Counted from the stretch's first letter, positions 1-5,398 are shown. The stretch: DNA of 5,471 nt from GCA-2726865 sp050053595 (GCA_050053595.1 JASFTK010000102.1:1-5471); one strand, 5' to 3'. Notes: generated by a model not told the origin, from the letters alone. Program-made: numbers and translations.

Positions 1-943
1 TGGCCAGGTCTTGGATGGGATGGAAGAACCTGTTGAGGTAGGCCATGAACCCGAAGAGAACCCCGACGTTTAGGGCTCCGCTCATAACGGCTTTTCCCCC
101 AAACCAGAGGACTAGGCAGTTCCCGATGGCGGTGAAGATGGCTACCGCCGGCCAGAAGGCGGACATTACTTGGCCCGCCTGGACGTTAGCCTGCATGTTG
201 CTCACGTTTACTGCCTTGAACTCCCGGCGTGTCTCCCCCTCCCGACTGTGGCTCTGGATCTCCTTCATCCCGCTGACGCTCTCCTCCATTTTCGCGGAGA
301 CGCTTGCGATGGTTTTACGGGTCTCCCTGTAGACGGTGCGGACCCTGCGCCCCCAGAAGTAGAGGAAACCCGCCATCAGGGGGATGATGCTGAAGGTGAT
401 GAGGCTGAGCCTCGCATCCATCATGAACATTATGACGACGATCCCCCCCAGGGTGATGAGATCGGCCACGACATGGGCGACCCCGCTGGTCACCAGGTCA
501 GTGATCTTCTCAACATCGTTGGTAGCCCTGGAGACGATGCTCCCTACCTCCCTCTCAGCGTAGAAGCCCAGGCTCAGCCTCTGGAGATGGCGGAATATAT
601 CCAGCCTCATATCGAACTCCAGGCTGGAGCCTAGCCAGTTGATGAGGTAGCGCTGGGCGAACTGGGTCACGAAGGTTATTGCGTAGACGGCAATGAAGGC
701 AACCCCGATGAGGGCTAAACCCCGGGTGTCGAGGTTGGCGATGTACCTGTCGATAGCGAGGCTGAACATGTAGGGCGGGAGAAGGTTGATGACCGTTGAC
801 GCCAAGATAGCTGCGACCAGTAGCATCGACTTCCTCCGGTGCCTGGTGATATACTCTATCATACGGCGGAAGAGCACTGTGTCCGGCATAGTCCTCTCGT
901 AATCTTCATCCCCCCCTGCGAACCGGCGCATATGGTGTCCCAT
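1..943 (-). CDS. ABC exporter half-transporter, membrane domain (3' end beyond window)
   Basis: This is the second half-transporter of the operon: a fused membrane-ATPase ABC exporter subunit of which only the first 314 residues are inside the window. Reading the minus strand from the ATG at 943 gives an open frame to base 1 with no stop. About six hydrophobic segments are visible, near residues 39-61, 76-100, 153-173, 178-198, 258-281 and 287-306, as in type IV (ABC_membrane) exporters. The first intracellular coupling region is typical: F127-Y128 followed by G134-S135-I136 and S138-R139 then N142-D143-V144. The second lies around residues 219-235 (EESVSGMKEIQ). The ATPase domain is off the edge, so its motifs cannot be checked. 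The start follows the upstream gene's TAA by 2 bases and has GGAGG 9 bases upstream; an ATG four codons later is possible. Because the upstream partner has a degenerate ATPase site, this subunit is inferred to carry the catalytic Glu and switch His. The substrate is unknown; drugs or lipids are usual for the family. Confidence 0.93.
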   Translation of the reverse strand, partial: MGHHMRRFAGGDEDYERTMPDTVLFRRMIEYITRHRRKSMLLVAAILASTVINLLPPYMFSLAIDRYIANLDTRGLALIGVAFIAVYAITFVTQFAQRYLINWLGSSLEFDMRLDIFRHLQRLSLGFYAEREVGSIVSRATNDVEKITDLVTSGVAHVVADLITLGGIVVIMFMMDARLSLITFSIIPLMAGFLYFWGRRVRTVYRETRKTIASVSAKMEESVSGMKEIQSHSREGETRREFKAVNVSNMQANVQAGQVMSAFWPAVAIFTAIGNCLVLWFGGKAVMSGALNVGVLFGFMAYLNRFFHPIQDLA

Positions 944-945
944 CT

Positions 946-2838
946 TTAAACGCCTCCCCTGGTGTCCCCCGATATCTGGGTCTCGTAGAGTTTCCGGTAG
1001 ATACCATTGAGCTCCATGAGCTCCTCGTGGGATCCCTCCTCGACGATCTCCCCGTCTTCAAGAACGATTATGTAATTGGCCTTCTTGATGCTGGAGAGGC
1101 GCTGTGTGATGATGAATGTGGTCCGATTCTCAAGGAGCTCGTTGAGGGCTTGCTGGATCTCATACTCTGTCTGGGTGTCCACGCTGCTGGTCGAGTCGTC
1201 CAAGATGAGGATCTTCGGGTTCTTGAGGAGAGCCCGGGCGATGGCCACCCTCTGCTTCTGGCCACCTGAGAGAGTCACTCCCCTCTCCCCGACCTTGGTC
1301 TCAAAACCATCTGGGAGACTCTCTATGAACCTGTCGATCTTTGCCCTCTTAGAAGCCTCCCTGACTTCACTGAGTCTGGCGTCAGGGACCCCGTACTCGA
1401 TGTTCTCCCGGAGGGTTGTGGAGAATATGAAGGGATCCTGACGGACGATGCCTATGTGGCTCCTGAGTGACTTGATCTTGAGGTCTCTGAGGTCGGTCCC
1501 ATCGAGTCTTATGGCCCCTTGGGAGACGTCGTAGAACCGGGGGATGAGGTTAATGATGCTGCTCTTCCCCGACCCAGTGGCCCCGAGGATGGCGACGGTT
1601 TGCCCAGGCTGGACCTCTAAGTCGATATCCTTGAGGACCATGTCGTCCCCCTCGTAGCTGAACCAGACATCCTCGAACGCTATATGCCCTTTGATATCGG
1701 AGACCTCAACCGCGTCTTCACTGTCGTGGACCTCGACCTCTGCATCGATGATGTCGAATATCCTATCCCCCGCGGCTAGAGCCCTGATGAACATAGAGGT
1801 GATGAAACCGGTCATCCGGACCGGTCCCATGAGGCGGGCTAGGTAGAAGTAGAAGGCCACCATGCTCCCGAGGGTGAGAGCCTCCGATATGACCTGACCG
1901 CCCCCGTACCAGATGATGAGGACGAAGCCTATGCTGGAGATAAAGGTCGAGAGGGGCCTGAAGAACGCCCTGATCCGTGCCATATCGATCTTTATATCGA
2001 AGAACTCCTGGAGCTCCGATGAGAACTTGTCTTCCTCATACTCCTCCATGCTGAAACCCCTGACCACCCTGACCCCAGCTAGGTTCTCCTGGAGGACGGA
2101 GGTGATGACCCCGTTCTGCTCCCTCACCGCCCTCCAGAGAGGGCCGACGCGCTTGGAGTATTCTCTAGTGGTGAGGAATACGAAGGGTATCACGGTCACC
2201 GAGACCAGGGTCAAGGTGAGGTTGATGGATACCAGGGAGTAGAGCACCAACACCAAGAGGAGCAAAGACGATACAAGCATCCTGAAACCGAAAGAGAAGA
2301 AGCGGCCCAGCATGTTGATATCCCCCGTCGCCCGGGCCATCAGCTGCCCCGTCCTCTGCCTATCGTAAAAACTGAAGCTCTGCTCCAAGAGGCTGTTGTA
2401 CATATCGTCTCTCATGTCGAATGTGGCTCTCTGGCCGACAATGGTGGTGGCATATCTCTGTACATAGTTGAATAGACCTGTGATCAAGGCGATGGCGACG
2501 AGGGAGAGGCTGAATATCAACAGAGAGGCCATCTCGGGGCTGGAGCCAGTGACGGAGGAGTACCACGACGCGACGGGTATGAGGAGACGCTGGGCGAGAC
2601 CTTCAATACCTTTCCCGGGCTGGACGGTCCCTCCCATCGCAATCTCCCTCACCATGTCTATGATGGAACCCACGATGGCCGGGGAGAGGATGTCGAGGAT
2701 GGTGGTGATCACGATAAGGACCATGACAGCCTTGAGCTGCCAGTATCCCGTGATGTAGCCGAAGACGCGACTCAGGGTCTCCCGGCGGCTCCTAGTGCTG
2801 CTGCTCTTCCCAGGGCTGGCGTGGCGGCGGTGCATCAC
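946..2838 (-). CDS. ABC exporter half-transporter with degenerate ATPase site (complete)
   Basis: This is a 630-residue fused membrane-ATPase subunit of a type IV ABC exporter, the usual length for the family, acting in the cytoplasmic membrane. Membrane segments lie near residues 36-58, 104-128, 183-203, 205-224, 293-313 and 320-338. The ATPase domain spans about 385-620: A-loop Tyr395, Walker A GATGSGKSS 419-427 (Lys425), Q-loop Gln467, VGERG 516-520, signature LSGGQ 523-527, Walker B ILILD ending at Asp547, and D-loop SSVD 551-554. Two key residues are altered: Asp548 replaces the catalytic Glu, and Gln579 (FIITQRLSS) replaces the switch His. The same pair of changes marks the degenerate-site subunit of heterodimeric exporters such as TM287 of TM287/288, so the gene downstream is the likely partner. 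The loop between segments 1 and 2 is long, about 40 residues. The start is GTG at 2838, overlapping the regulator's TGA by 4 bases; the next codon is an ATG (2835) that overlaps by one base and is equally plausible. Substrate unknown. Confidence 0.96.
   Translation of the reverse strand: MMHRRHASPGKSSSTRSRRETLSRVFGYITGYWQLKAVMVLIVITTILDILSPAIVGSIIDMVREIAMGGTVQPGKGIEGLAQRLLIPVASWYSSVTGSSPEMASLLIFSLSLVAIALITGLFNYVQRYATTIVGQRATFDMRDDMYNSLLEQSFSFYDRQRTGQLMARATGDINMLGRFFSFGFRMLVSSLLLLVLVLYSLVSINLTLTLVSVTVIPFVFLTTREYSKRVGPLWRAVREQNGVITSVLQENLAGVRVVRGFSMEEYEEDKFSSELQEFFDIKIDMARIRAFFRPLSTFISSIGFVLIIWYGGGQVISEALTLGSMVAFYFYLARLMGPVRMTGFITSMFIRALAAGDRIFDIIDAEVEVHDSEDAVEVSDIKGHIAFEDVWFSYEGDDMVLKDIDLEVQPGQTVAILGATGSGKSSIINLIPRFYDVSQGAIRLDGTDLRDLKIKSLRSHIGIVRQDPFIFSTTLRENIEYGVPDARLSEVREASKRAKIDRFIESLPDGFETKVGERGVTLSGGQKQRVAIARALLKNPKILILDDSTSSVDTQTEYEIQQALNELLENRTTFIITQRLSSIKKANYIIVLEDGEIVEEGSHEELMELNGIYRKLYETQISGDTRGGV
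953..957 (-). promoter_or_regulatory. Shine-Dalgarno site of the second ABC gene
   Basis: The minus strand reads GGAGG with a 9-base spacer to the ATG at 943. The site lies inside the last codons of the upstream ABC gene, whose TAA is at 948-946. This supports the ATG at 943 as the start and suggests translational coupling of the two exporter subunits. Confidence 0.8.
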
Positions 2839-3443
2839 TGGCTCACTTTATCCTCGGGCTCGATGATCGCGGATAGGGCGTCCATCGCCTCGGTGTACTC
2901 GGGATCCTGGGAGAGCTTGAGGTTGGTAAGCAGCTTGATCAGGTTGTGATAGACGTGTTTCCCCAGTTCCTTGGGGTTGTCTTGCTGTTCCACGGTCTCC
3001 TCGAATGCCTTCCTCTGCTGCCTGTTGATCTTCACCAGCAGCTCCTTGACCTCGTCCCTTCTCTCCTCGTGGTAGCCATAACCGAATGAGCCCAAGCCTT
3101 CAAGGGTCCTCTGCTCGATCTCCTCTTTCCAAGCGATGAACCCCTCGTTCTCGGCTAGAGCCTCACTGAGACTGTAGGAGACGTGGAATCTGTGGGCGAC
3201 GCTCTTATAAAAGGGCTGGACCATATTCCTGACCTTCTCGGTCCGGGTCTCCTCGATGAGCCCCGCCTTCATCAGGGCGTTGAGGTGGTATACGATGCTG
3301 GAATGGTTCTTCTTGAGGGCCTTAGCTAGATCGGAGGCCGACATCTCGTGATGCCTCAAGAAATGCAGTATGTGGCGACGGGTCTCGTCAGCCAGAAGCT
3401 TTGCCACCTCGGGATCCTTGATCACCCTGATACCTAAACTCAA
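2835..3443 (-). CDS. ArsR-like winged-helix transcriptional regulator
   Basis: Probable DNA-binding regulator of the exporter operon, first gene of the transcript. From the TTG at 3443 it is 202 residues. The N-terminal winged helix holds DPEVAKLLADETRRHIL (residues 10-26), a helix-turn-helix at 34-61 with recognition helix NHSSIVYHLNALMKAG (46-61), and a wing around 62-81 (EETRTEKVRN then QPFYKS). About 110 mainly helical, charged residues follow (95-202) and probably serve dimerisation or ligand sensing. The protein has no cysteine, so it lacks the thiol metal site of classic ArsR/SmtB sensors. The frame stays open to an ATG at 3698, but that would place the TATA box and the dyad inside the gene and overlap the CoA-transferase start, so a short form is chosen. 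TTG 3443 keeps the residues (IRV) that I recall before this domain in relatives. GTG 3425, with AGGT six bases upstream, gives 196 residues and is a serious alternative. The 3' end overlaps the ABC gene by 4 bases. Autorepression is inferred from the adjoining dyad. Confidence 0.88.
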   Translation of the reverse strand: MSLGIRVIKDPEVAKLLADETRRHILHFLRHHEMSASDLAKALKKNHSSIVYHLNALMKAGLIEETRTEKVRNMVQPFYKSVAHRFHVSYSLSEALAENEGFIAWKEEIEQRTLEGLGSFGYGYHEERRDEVKELLVKINRQQRKAFEETVEQQDNPKELGKHVYHNLIKLLTNLKLSQDPEYTEAMDALSAIIEPEDKVSQ

Positions 3444-3449
3444 ATTAAT

Positions 3450-3469
3450 CGCTACAGAACTCTGTAGCG
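3450..3469. promoter_or_regulatory. Perfect 20-bp dyad, candidate operator of the regulator
   Basis: The arms CGCTACAGA (3450-3458) and TCTGTAGCG (3461-3469) are exact reverse complements separated by AC. The dyad abuts the operon's TATA box at 3470 and ends 6 bases before the proposed start codon, so a bound dimer would block assembly of the transcription complex. A homodimeric winged-helix protein encoded immediately downstream is the natural candidate ligand. The perfect symmetry is seen; the binding is inferred. Confidence 0.75.
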
Positions 3470-3480
3470 TTATATATAAA
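3470..3480 (-). promoter_or_regulatory. TATA box of the regulator-exporter operon
   Basis: The minus strand reads TTTATATATAA, close to the archaeal TATA consensus. With the usual distance of about 26-27 bases from the box centre, transcription would begin near 3448-3450, leaving a leader of about 5-7 bases before TTG 3443 or about 24 before GTG 3425. No other strong TATA element lies nearer the start. Confidence 0.7.
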
Positions 3481-3504
3481 TGTATAGAAACACCACCCTC
3501 CAGA

Positions 3505-3510
3505 TTTAAA
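3505..3510 (+). promoter_or_regulatory. TATA-like box of the CoA-transferase gene
   Basis: TTTAAA is centred about 27.5 bases upstream of the ATG at 3535, which would place the transcription start at or next to the A of the start codon. No Shine-Dalgarno sequence precedes the ATG, consistent with a leaderless message. A second AT-rich stretch, CTATAAA at 3514-3520, is too close to the ATG for this start. Confidence 0.6.
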
Positions 3511-3534
3511 GGTCTATAAACCCTACTCGAAGCC

Positions 3535-4734
3535 ATGGAACCTGAACCCCCTACACTCCTCGGAGCGAGAGTCCTCGATCTCACCAGGGTCCTCGCCGGG
3601 CCATACTGCACAATGTTGCTGGCTGACATGGGCGCCGAGATCATCAAGCTGGAGATCCCGGGGAGGGGAGATGACGCCAGGGAATTCCCCCCCTTCAAAG
3701 ACGGTCAGAGTATTTACTACACGAACCTGAACAGGGGTAAGCGGAGCATCACCCTCAACCTGAAACACCCCAGGGGCAGGGAACTATTCTTAGAGTTGGC
3801 GAAAGAATGCGACGTGGTCCTTGAGAATTTCAGACCGGGGACCATGGAGCGCCTCGGACTTGGCTACCAGACCCTGAAAGAAATAAACCCCCGACTGGTC
3901 TACGCCTCCATCTCCGGATTCGGCCAGACCGGCCCCTACAGCAGCCGCCCCGGTTATGACATCATCGGCCAGGCTATGGGGGGCTTGATGAGCATAACGG
4001 GCTGGCCCGACTCACCTCCGACCAGGGCGGGGACTGCCATCGGCGATGTCCTCAGCGCCCTTTTCTGCTGCATCGGGATCCTCGCAGCCCTCCGGGTGAG
4101 GGAGAGTACCGGGGAGGGCCAGCAGGTCGACGTCGCTTTGGTGGACTCTGTCTATGCCTCTTTGGAGAACCTCCCCCAGAGGGCTTTCGTCGACGGCGAG
4201 ATCCCAGGGCGGATCGGGAACCGCTACGAGTTTGTCTACCCCTATGACTCCTTTGAGGCTAGGGATGGGTGGGTCATCATCGGTATCGCAAACGACACTA
4301 TCTGGGAGCGGTTCATCGAGGCCACGGGCTTACAGACCTTGGCAGGCGACCCCCGGTTCTCCTCAAACCCCATGAGGGTAGAGAACCATGGAACCTTGAA
4401 GCCCCTGATCCAGGGCTGGGTCTCACCCCGGACTGTCGAGGGGGTGGTCTCTCACCTCAACGAGAGGGGGGTCCCGGCTTGCCCCATATACGATATAGGG
4501 GAGGTCTCGGAGGATCCCCACATAGGCGGCGCCCGGGGGATGACCGTTGAGGTGGACCAGCCTGGGTTGGGGCGGGTGAGGCTCACAGGGAACCCTGTGA
4601 AGATGTCGGTCACTGATCCCTCTCCCAGGGGTCCGGCGCCTGAGTTGGGCGGGGACACGGTGGATGTGCTGAGGGAGTTACTGGGGTTCTCAGATAAGGA
4701 GATCGAGGGGTTGAGGGGGGACGGGGTCTTCTAG
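3535..4734 (+). CDS. Class III (CaiB/BaiF family) CoA-transferase
   Basis: This 399-residue cytoplasmic enzyme moves coenzyme A between carboxylic acids, probably as the interlocked dimer usual for the family. The family hallmarks appear in order: RVLDLTRVLAGPYCTMLLADMG (12-33), GAEIIKLE (33-40), NRGKRSITLNL (66-76), VLENFRPG (95-102), SGFGQTGP (127-134), GYDIIGQAMGG (140-150), TAIGD (167-171) and GQQVDVALVDS (195-205). By alignment from memory to Asp169 of formyl-CoA transferase, Asp171 is the catalytic aspartate that forms the acyl-enzyme anhydride. The glycine-rich GGGG loop of formyl-CoA transferase is not visible around residues 240-260, which argues against assigning oxalate/formate. 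CoA donor and acceptor cannot be told from the sequence. Length is normal for the family and the frame is intact. The ATG at 3535 is supported by a TATA-like box at leaderless distance. It is divergent from the exporter operon across 91 bases, and nothing in the protein links it directly to efflux. Confidence 0.95.
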   Translation: MEPEPPTLLGARVLDLTRVLAGPYCTMLLADMGAEIIKLEIPGRGDDAREFPPFKDGQSIYYTNLNRGKRSITLNLKHPRGRELFLELAKECDVVLENFRPGTMERLGLGYQTLKEINPRLVYASISGFGQTGPYSSRPGYDIIGQAMGGLMSITGWPDSPPTRAGTAIGDVLSALFCCIGILAALRVRESTGEGQQVDVALVDSVYASLENLPQRAFVDGEIPGRIGNRYEFVYPYDSFEARDGWVIIGIANDTIWERFIEATGLQTLAGDPRFSSNPMRVENHGTLKPLIQGWVSPRTVEGVVSHLNERGVPACPIYDIGEVSEDPHIGGARGMTVEVDQPGLGRVRLTGNPVKMSVTDPSPRGPAPELGGDTVDVLRELLGFSDKEIEGLRGDGVF

Positions 4735-4852
4735 GCTCCCTCTGGCTGTGACGGTTGTCTCTGAGTACAAGGCGTATCAGTGTTCCGTGCACGCTCACTG
4801 AGTTGAGACAGAATAGGGGTCATTGAGTTTAAGGAACTGTCAGGATAGGGGG
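4735..4852. other. Convergent spacer with repeats, no clear terminator
   Basis: This short spacer separates the 3' ends of the CoA-transferase and the small unknown gene. It has no T-run on either strand of the kind expected for an archaeal terminator. It holds a 6-bp inverted repeat TCAGTG/CACTGA (4777-4782 and 4796-4801) with the 8-bp palindrome CGTGCACG inside its loop, an outer pair TGTCTC/GAGACA (4756-4761 and 4805-4810), and one copy of an imperfect direct repeat (see the repeat entry). Whether the nested pairs act in 3'-end formation is unknown. Confidence 0.4.
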
Positions 4853-4855
4853 TCA
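4811..4855. repeat. Imperfect direct repeat pair beside the small gene's stop
   Basis: GAATAGGGGTCA (4811-4822) and GGATAGGGGGTCA (4843-4855) differ by one substitution and one extra G, and start 32 bases apart. On the minus strand they read TGACCCC(C)TAT-pyrimidine-C, and the upstream copy supplies the TGA stop of the 113-aa gene. They may result from a small local duplication. Confidence 0.5.
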
Positions 4856-5194
4856 GTAGTCCCGGAGGGTATAATCGATGTCCCTGAGGACGCTGTCTAT
4901 GTCGGGTCTCTCGGGGTAGAATCTCCTCTCAGATTCCTCCCATTCGACCTTGATGGACCTGATCTTCTCGAACTCCTCGGGGTTGTGGACGGTGATGCTG
5001 AAGACGCCTGGCTGAGCGGGTCTGTCCTTGGCTGCTCGGGACTTGGTGACGCGGTACCTCTTCCGGGATATGTCGTCCACGATCCTCTCCAGCTTCTCGG
5101 CGTGTTGGTCCATCCGTTTCTCGTGGTCGACTATGAAGCTTATAACGAAATCCAGTACGTCGGTCTTGGTTTTCATGTCCAGATCATCTTTCAT
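4853..5194 (-). CDS. Small protein of unknown function, 113 aa
   Basis: I do not recognise this protein. Residues about 10-46 form a likely long amphipathic helix with heptad-like hydrophobic spacing (DVLDFVISFIVDHEKRM then LERIVDDI). A basic linker follows at 44-60 (RKRYRVTKSRAAKDR), then a short beta-like stretch (VFSITV, 64-69) and a charged C-terminal part rich in Glu, Asp and Arg. There is no signal peptide, membrane segment or cysteine. The amino-acid mix looks like a real cytosolic protein, and the opposite-strand reading frames over the same bases look like shadows. The ATG at 5194 is chosen because a TATA-like box lies about 32 bases upstream; an in-frame ATG at 5176 (residue 7) is possible. 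It is a single gene, convergent with the CoA-transferase and divergent from the DNA glycosylase. The helix and basic linker could suit oligomerisation and nucleic-acid binding, but that is speculation. Confidence 0.78.
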   Translation of the reverse strand: MKDDLDMKTKTDVLDFVISFIVDHEKRMDQHAEKLERIVDDISRKRYRVTKSRAAKDRPAQPGVFSITVHNPEEFEKIRSIKVEWEESERRFYPERPDIDSVLRDIDYTLRDY

Positions 5195-5216
5195 GCAATT
5201 TATCGCCCCAGATTCT

Positions 5217-5243
5217 CATTGATCTTATAGGAATCTATCAATG
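5217..5243. promoter_or_regulatory. Inverted repeat bracketing the small gene's TATA box
   Basis: CATTGAT (5217-5223) and ATCAATG (5237-5243) are exact reverse complements with a 13-base spacer. The spacer contains most of the TATA-like element of the 113-aa gene, so a dimer bound here would compete with TATA-binding protein. It is a candidate operator; 7-bp arms in AT-rich DNA can also arise by chance. Confidence 0.45.
5223..5230 (-). promoter_or_regulatory. TATA-like box of the 113-aa gene
   Basis: The minus strand reads CTATAAGA, centred about 26 bases upstream of position 5200. The predicted transcript would have a leader of about 6 bases before the ATG at 5194. There is no convincing Shine-Dalgarno site; GGGG at 5209-5206 is the nearest purine run. 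Confidence 0.5.
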
Positions 5244-5281
5244 TTCTAAGGAATATGGGTTGACTCTTCGAACAAACACGA

Positions 5282-5297
5282 TAATATCGAAATATTA
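5282..5297. repeat. Small AT-rich inverted repeat
   Basis: TAATAT (5282-5287) and ATATTA (5292-5297) are exact reverse complements around a CGAA loop. It sits in the middle of the intergenic region between the 113-aa gene and the glycosylase gene. It could be a protein site or a weak hairpin; no role is assigned. Confidence 0.4.
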
Positions 5298-5299
5298 GA

Positions 5300-5349
5300 A
5301 AACCCGGGTTGGTATTATGGCTTGACCGCGGATGTATTAAATCCGGGTT
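5300..5349. repeat. Pair of CCGGGTT repeats upstream of the glycosylase gene
   Basis: AAACCCGGGTT (5300-5310) and AAATCCGGGTT (5339-5349) match at 10 of 11 bases and start 39 bases apart. The first contains the perfect 10-bp palindrome AACCCGGGTT and the second is the same palindrome with one mismatch. The second overlaps a TTAAAT element at 5337-5342, so the pair could be regulatory sites for the gene on the right. Confidence 0.45.
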
Positions 5350-5367
5350 CCCCATGATCCCACCGAT

Positions 5368-5375
5368 CTTTATGA
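5368..5375 (+). promoter_or_regulatory. Possible TATA-like box of the glycosylase gene
   Basis: CTTTATGA is centred about 27.5 bases upstream of the ATG at 5399, the distance expected for a leaderless message. An alternative element, TTAAAT at 5337-5342, would suit a start at the in-frame ATG at 5372 instead. The two cannot be separated from sequence alone. Confidence 0.35.
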
Positions 5376-5398
5376 TCCCAGTTCCCAGGGCGGAGAAG

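Noticed and set aside
45..634. Plus-strand open frames over the left-hand ABC gene
   Set aside because: They lie opposite a clear ABC exporter membrane domain, have no family features and no promoter; they are shadows.
1807..1825. GC-rich inverted repeat ACCGGTC-N5-GACCGGT inside the ABC gene
   Set aside because: It falls in a conserved membrane-domain segment and can be explained by codons for Pro-Val-Arg-Met-Thr-Gly; no sign of regulation there.
1027..2758. Several short open frames on both strands over the complete ABC gene
   Set aside because: The 630-aa frame has every expected motif in order; the others are out-of-frame readings of the same bases.
3514..3520. CTATAAA as the CoA-transferase TATA box
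   Set aside because: Its centre is only about 18 bases from the ATG, which would put the transcription start inside the gene; TTTAAA at 3505 fits better.
3523..3768. Minus-strand 81-aa open frame across the CoA-transferase start
   Set aside because: It overlaps the conserved N-terminus of the transferase and has no recognisable features.
4823..5230. Plus-strand 135-aa open frame opposite the small unknown gene
   Set aside because: It is rich in Gly, Leu and Val in a pattern typical of an antisense shadow. The minus-strand frame has more protein-like composition and a TATA-like box. Some doubt remains because both are short.
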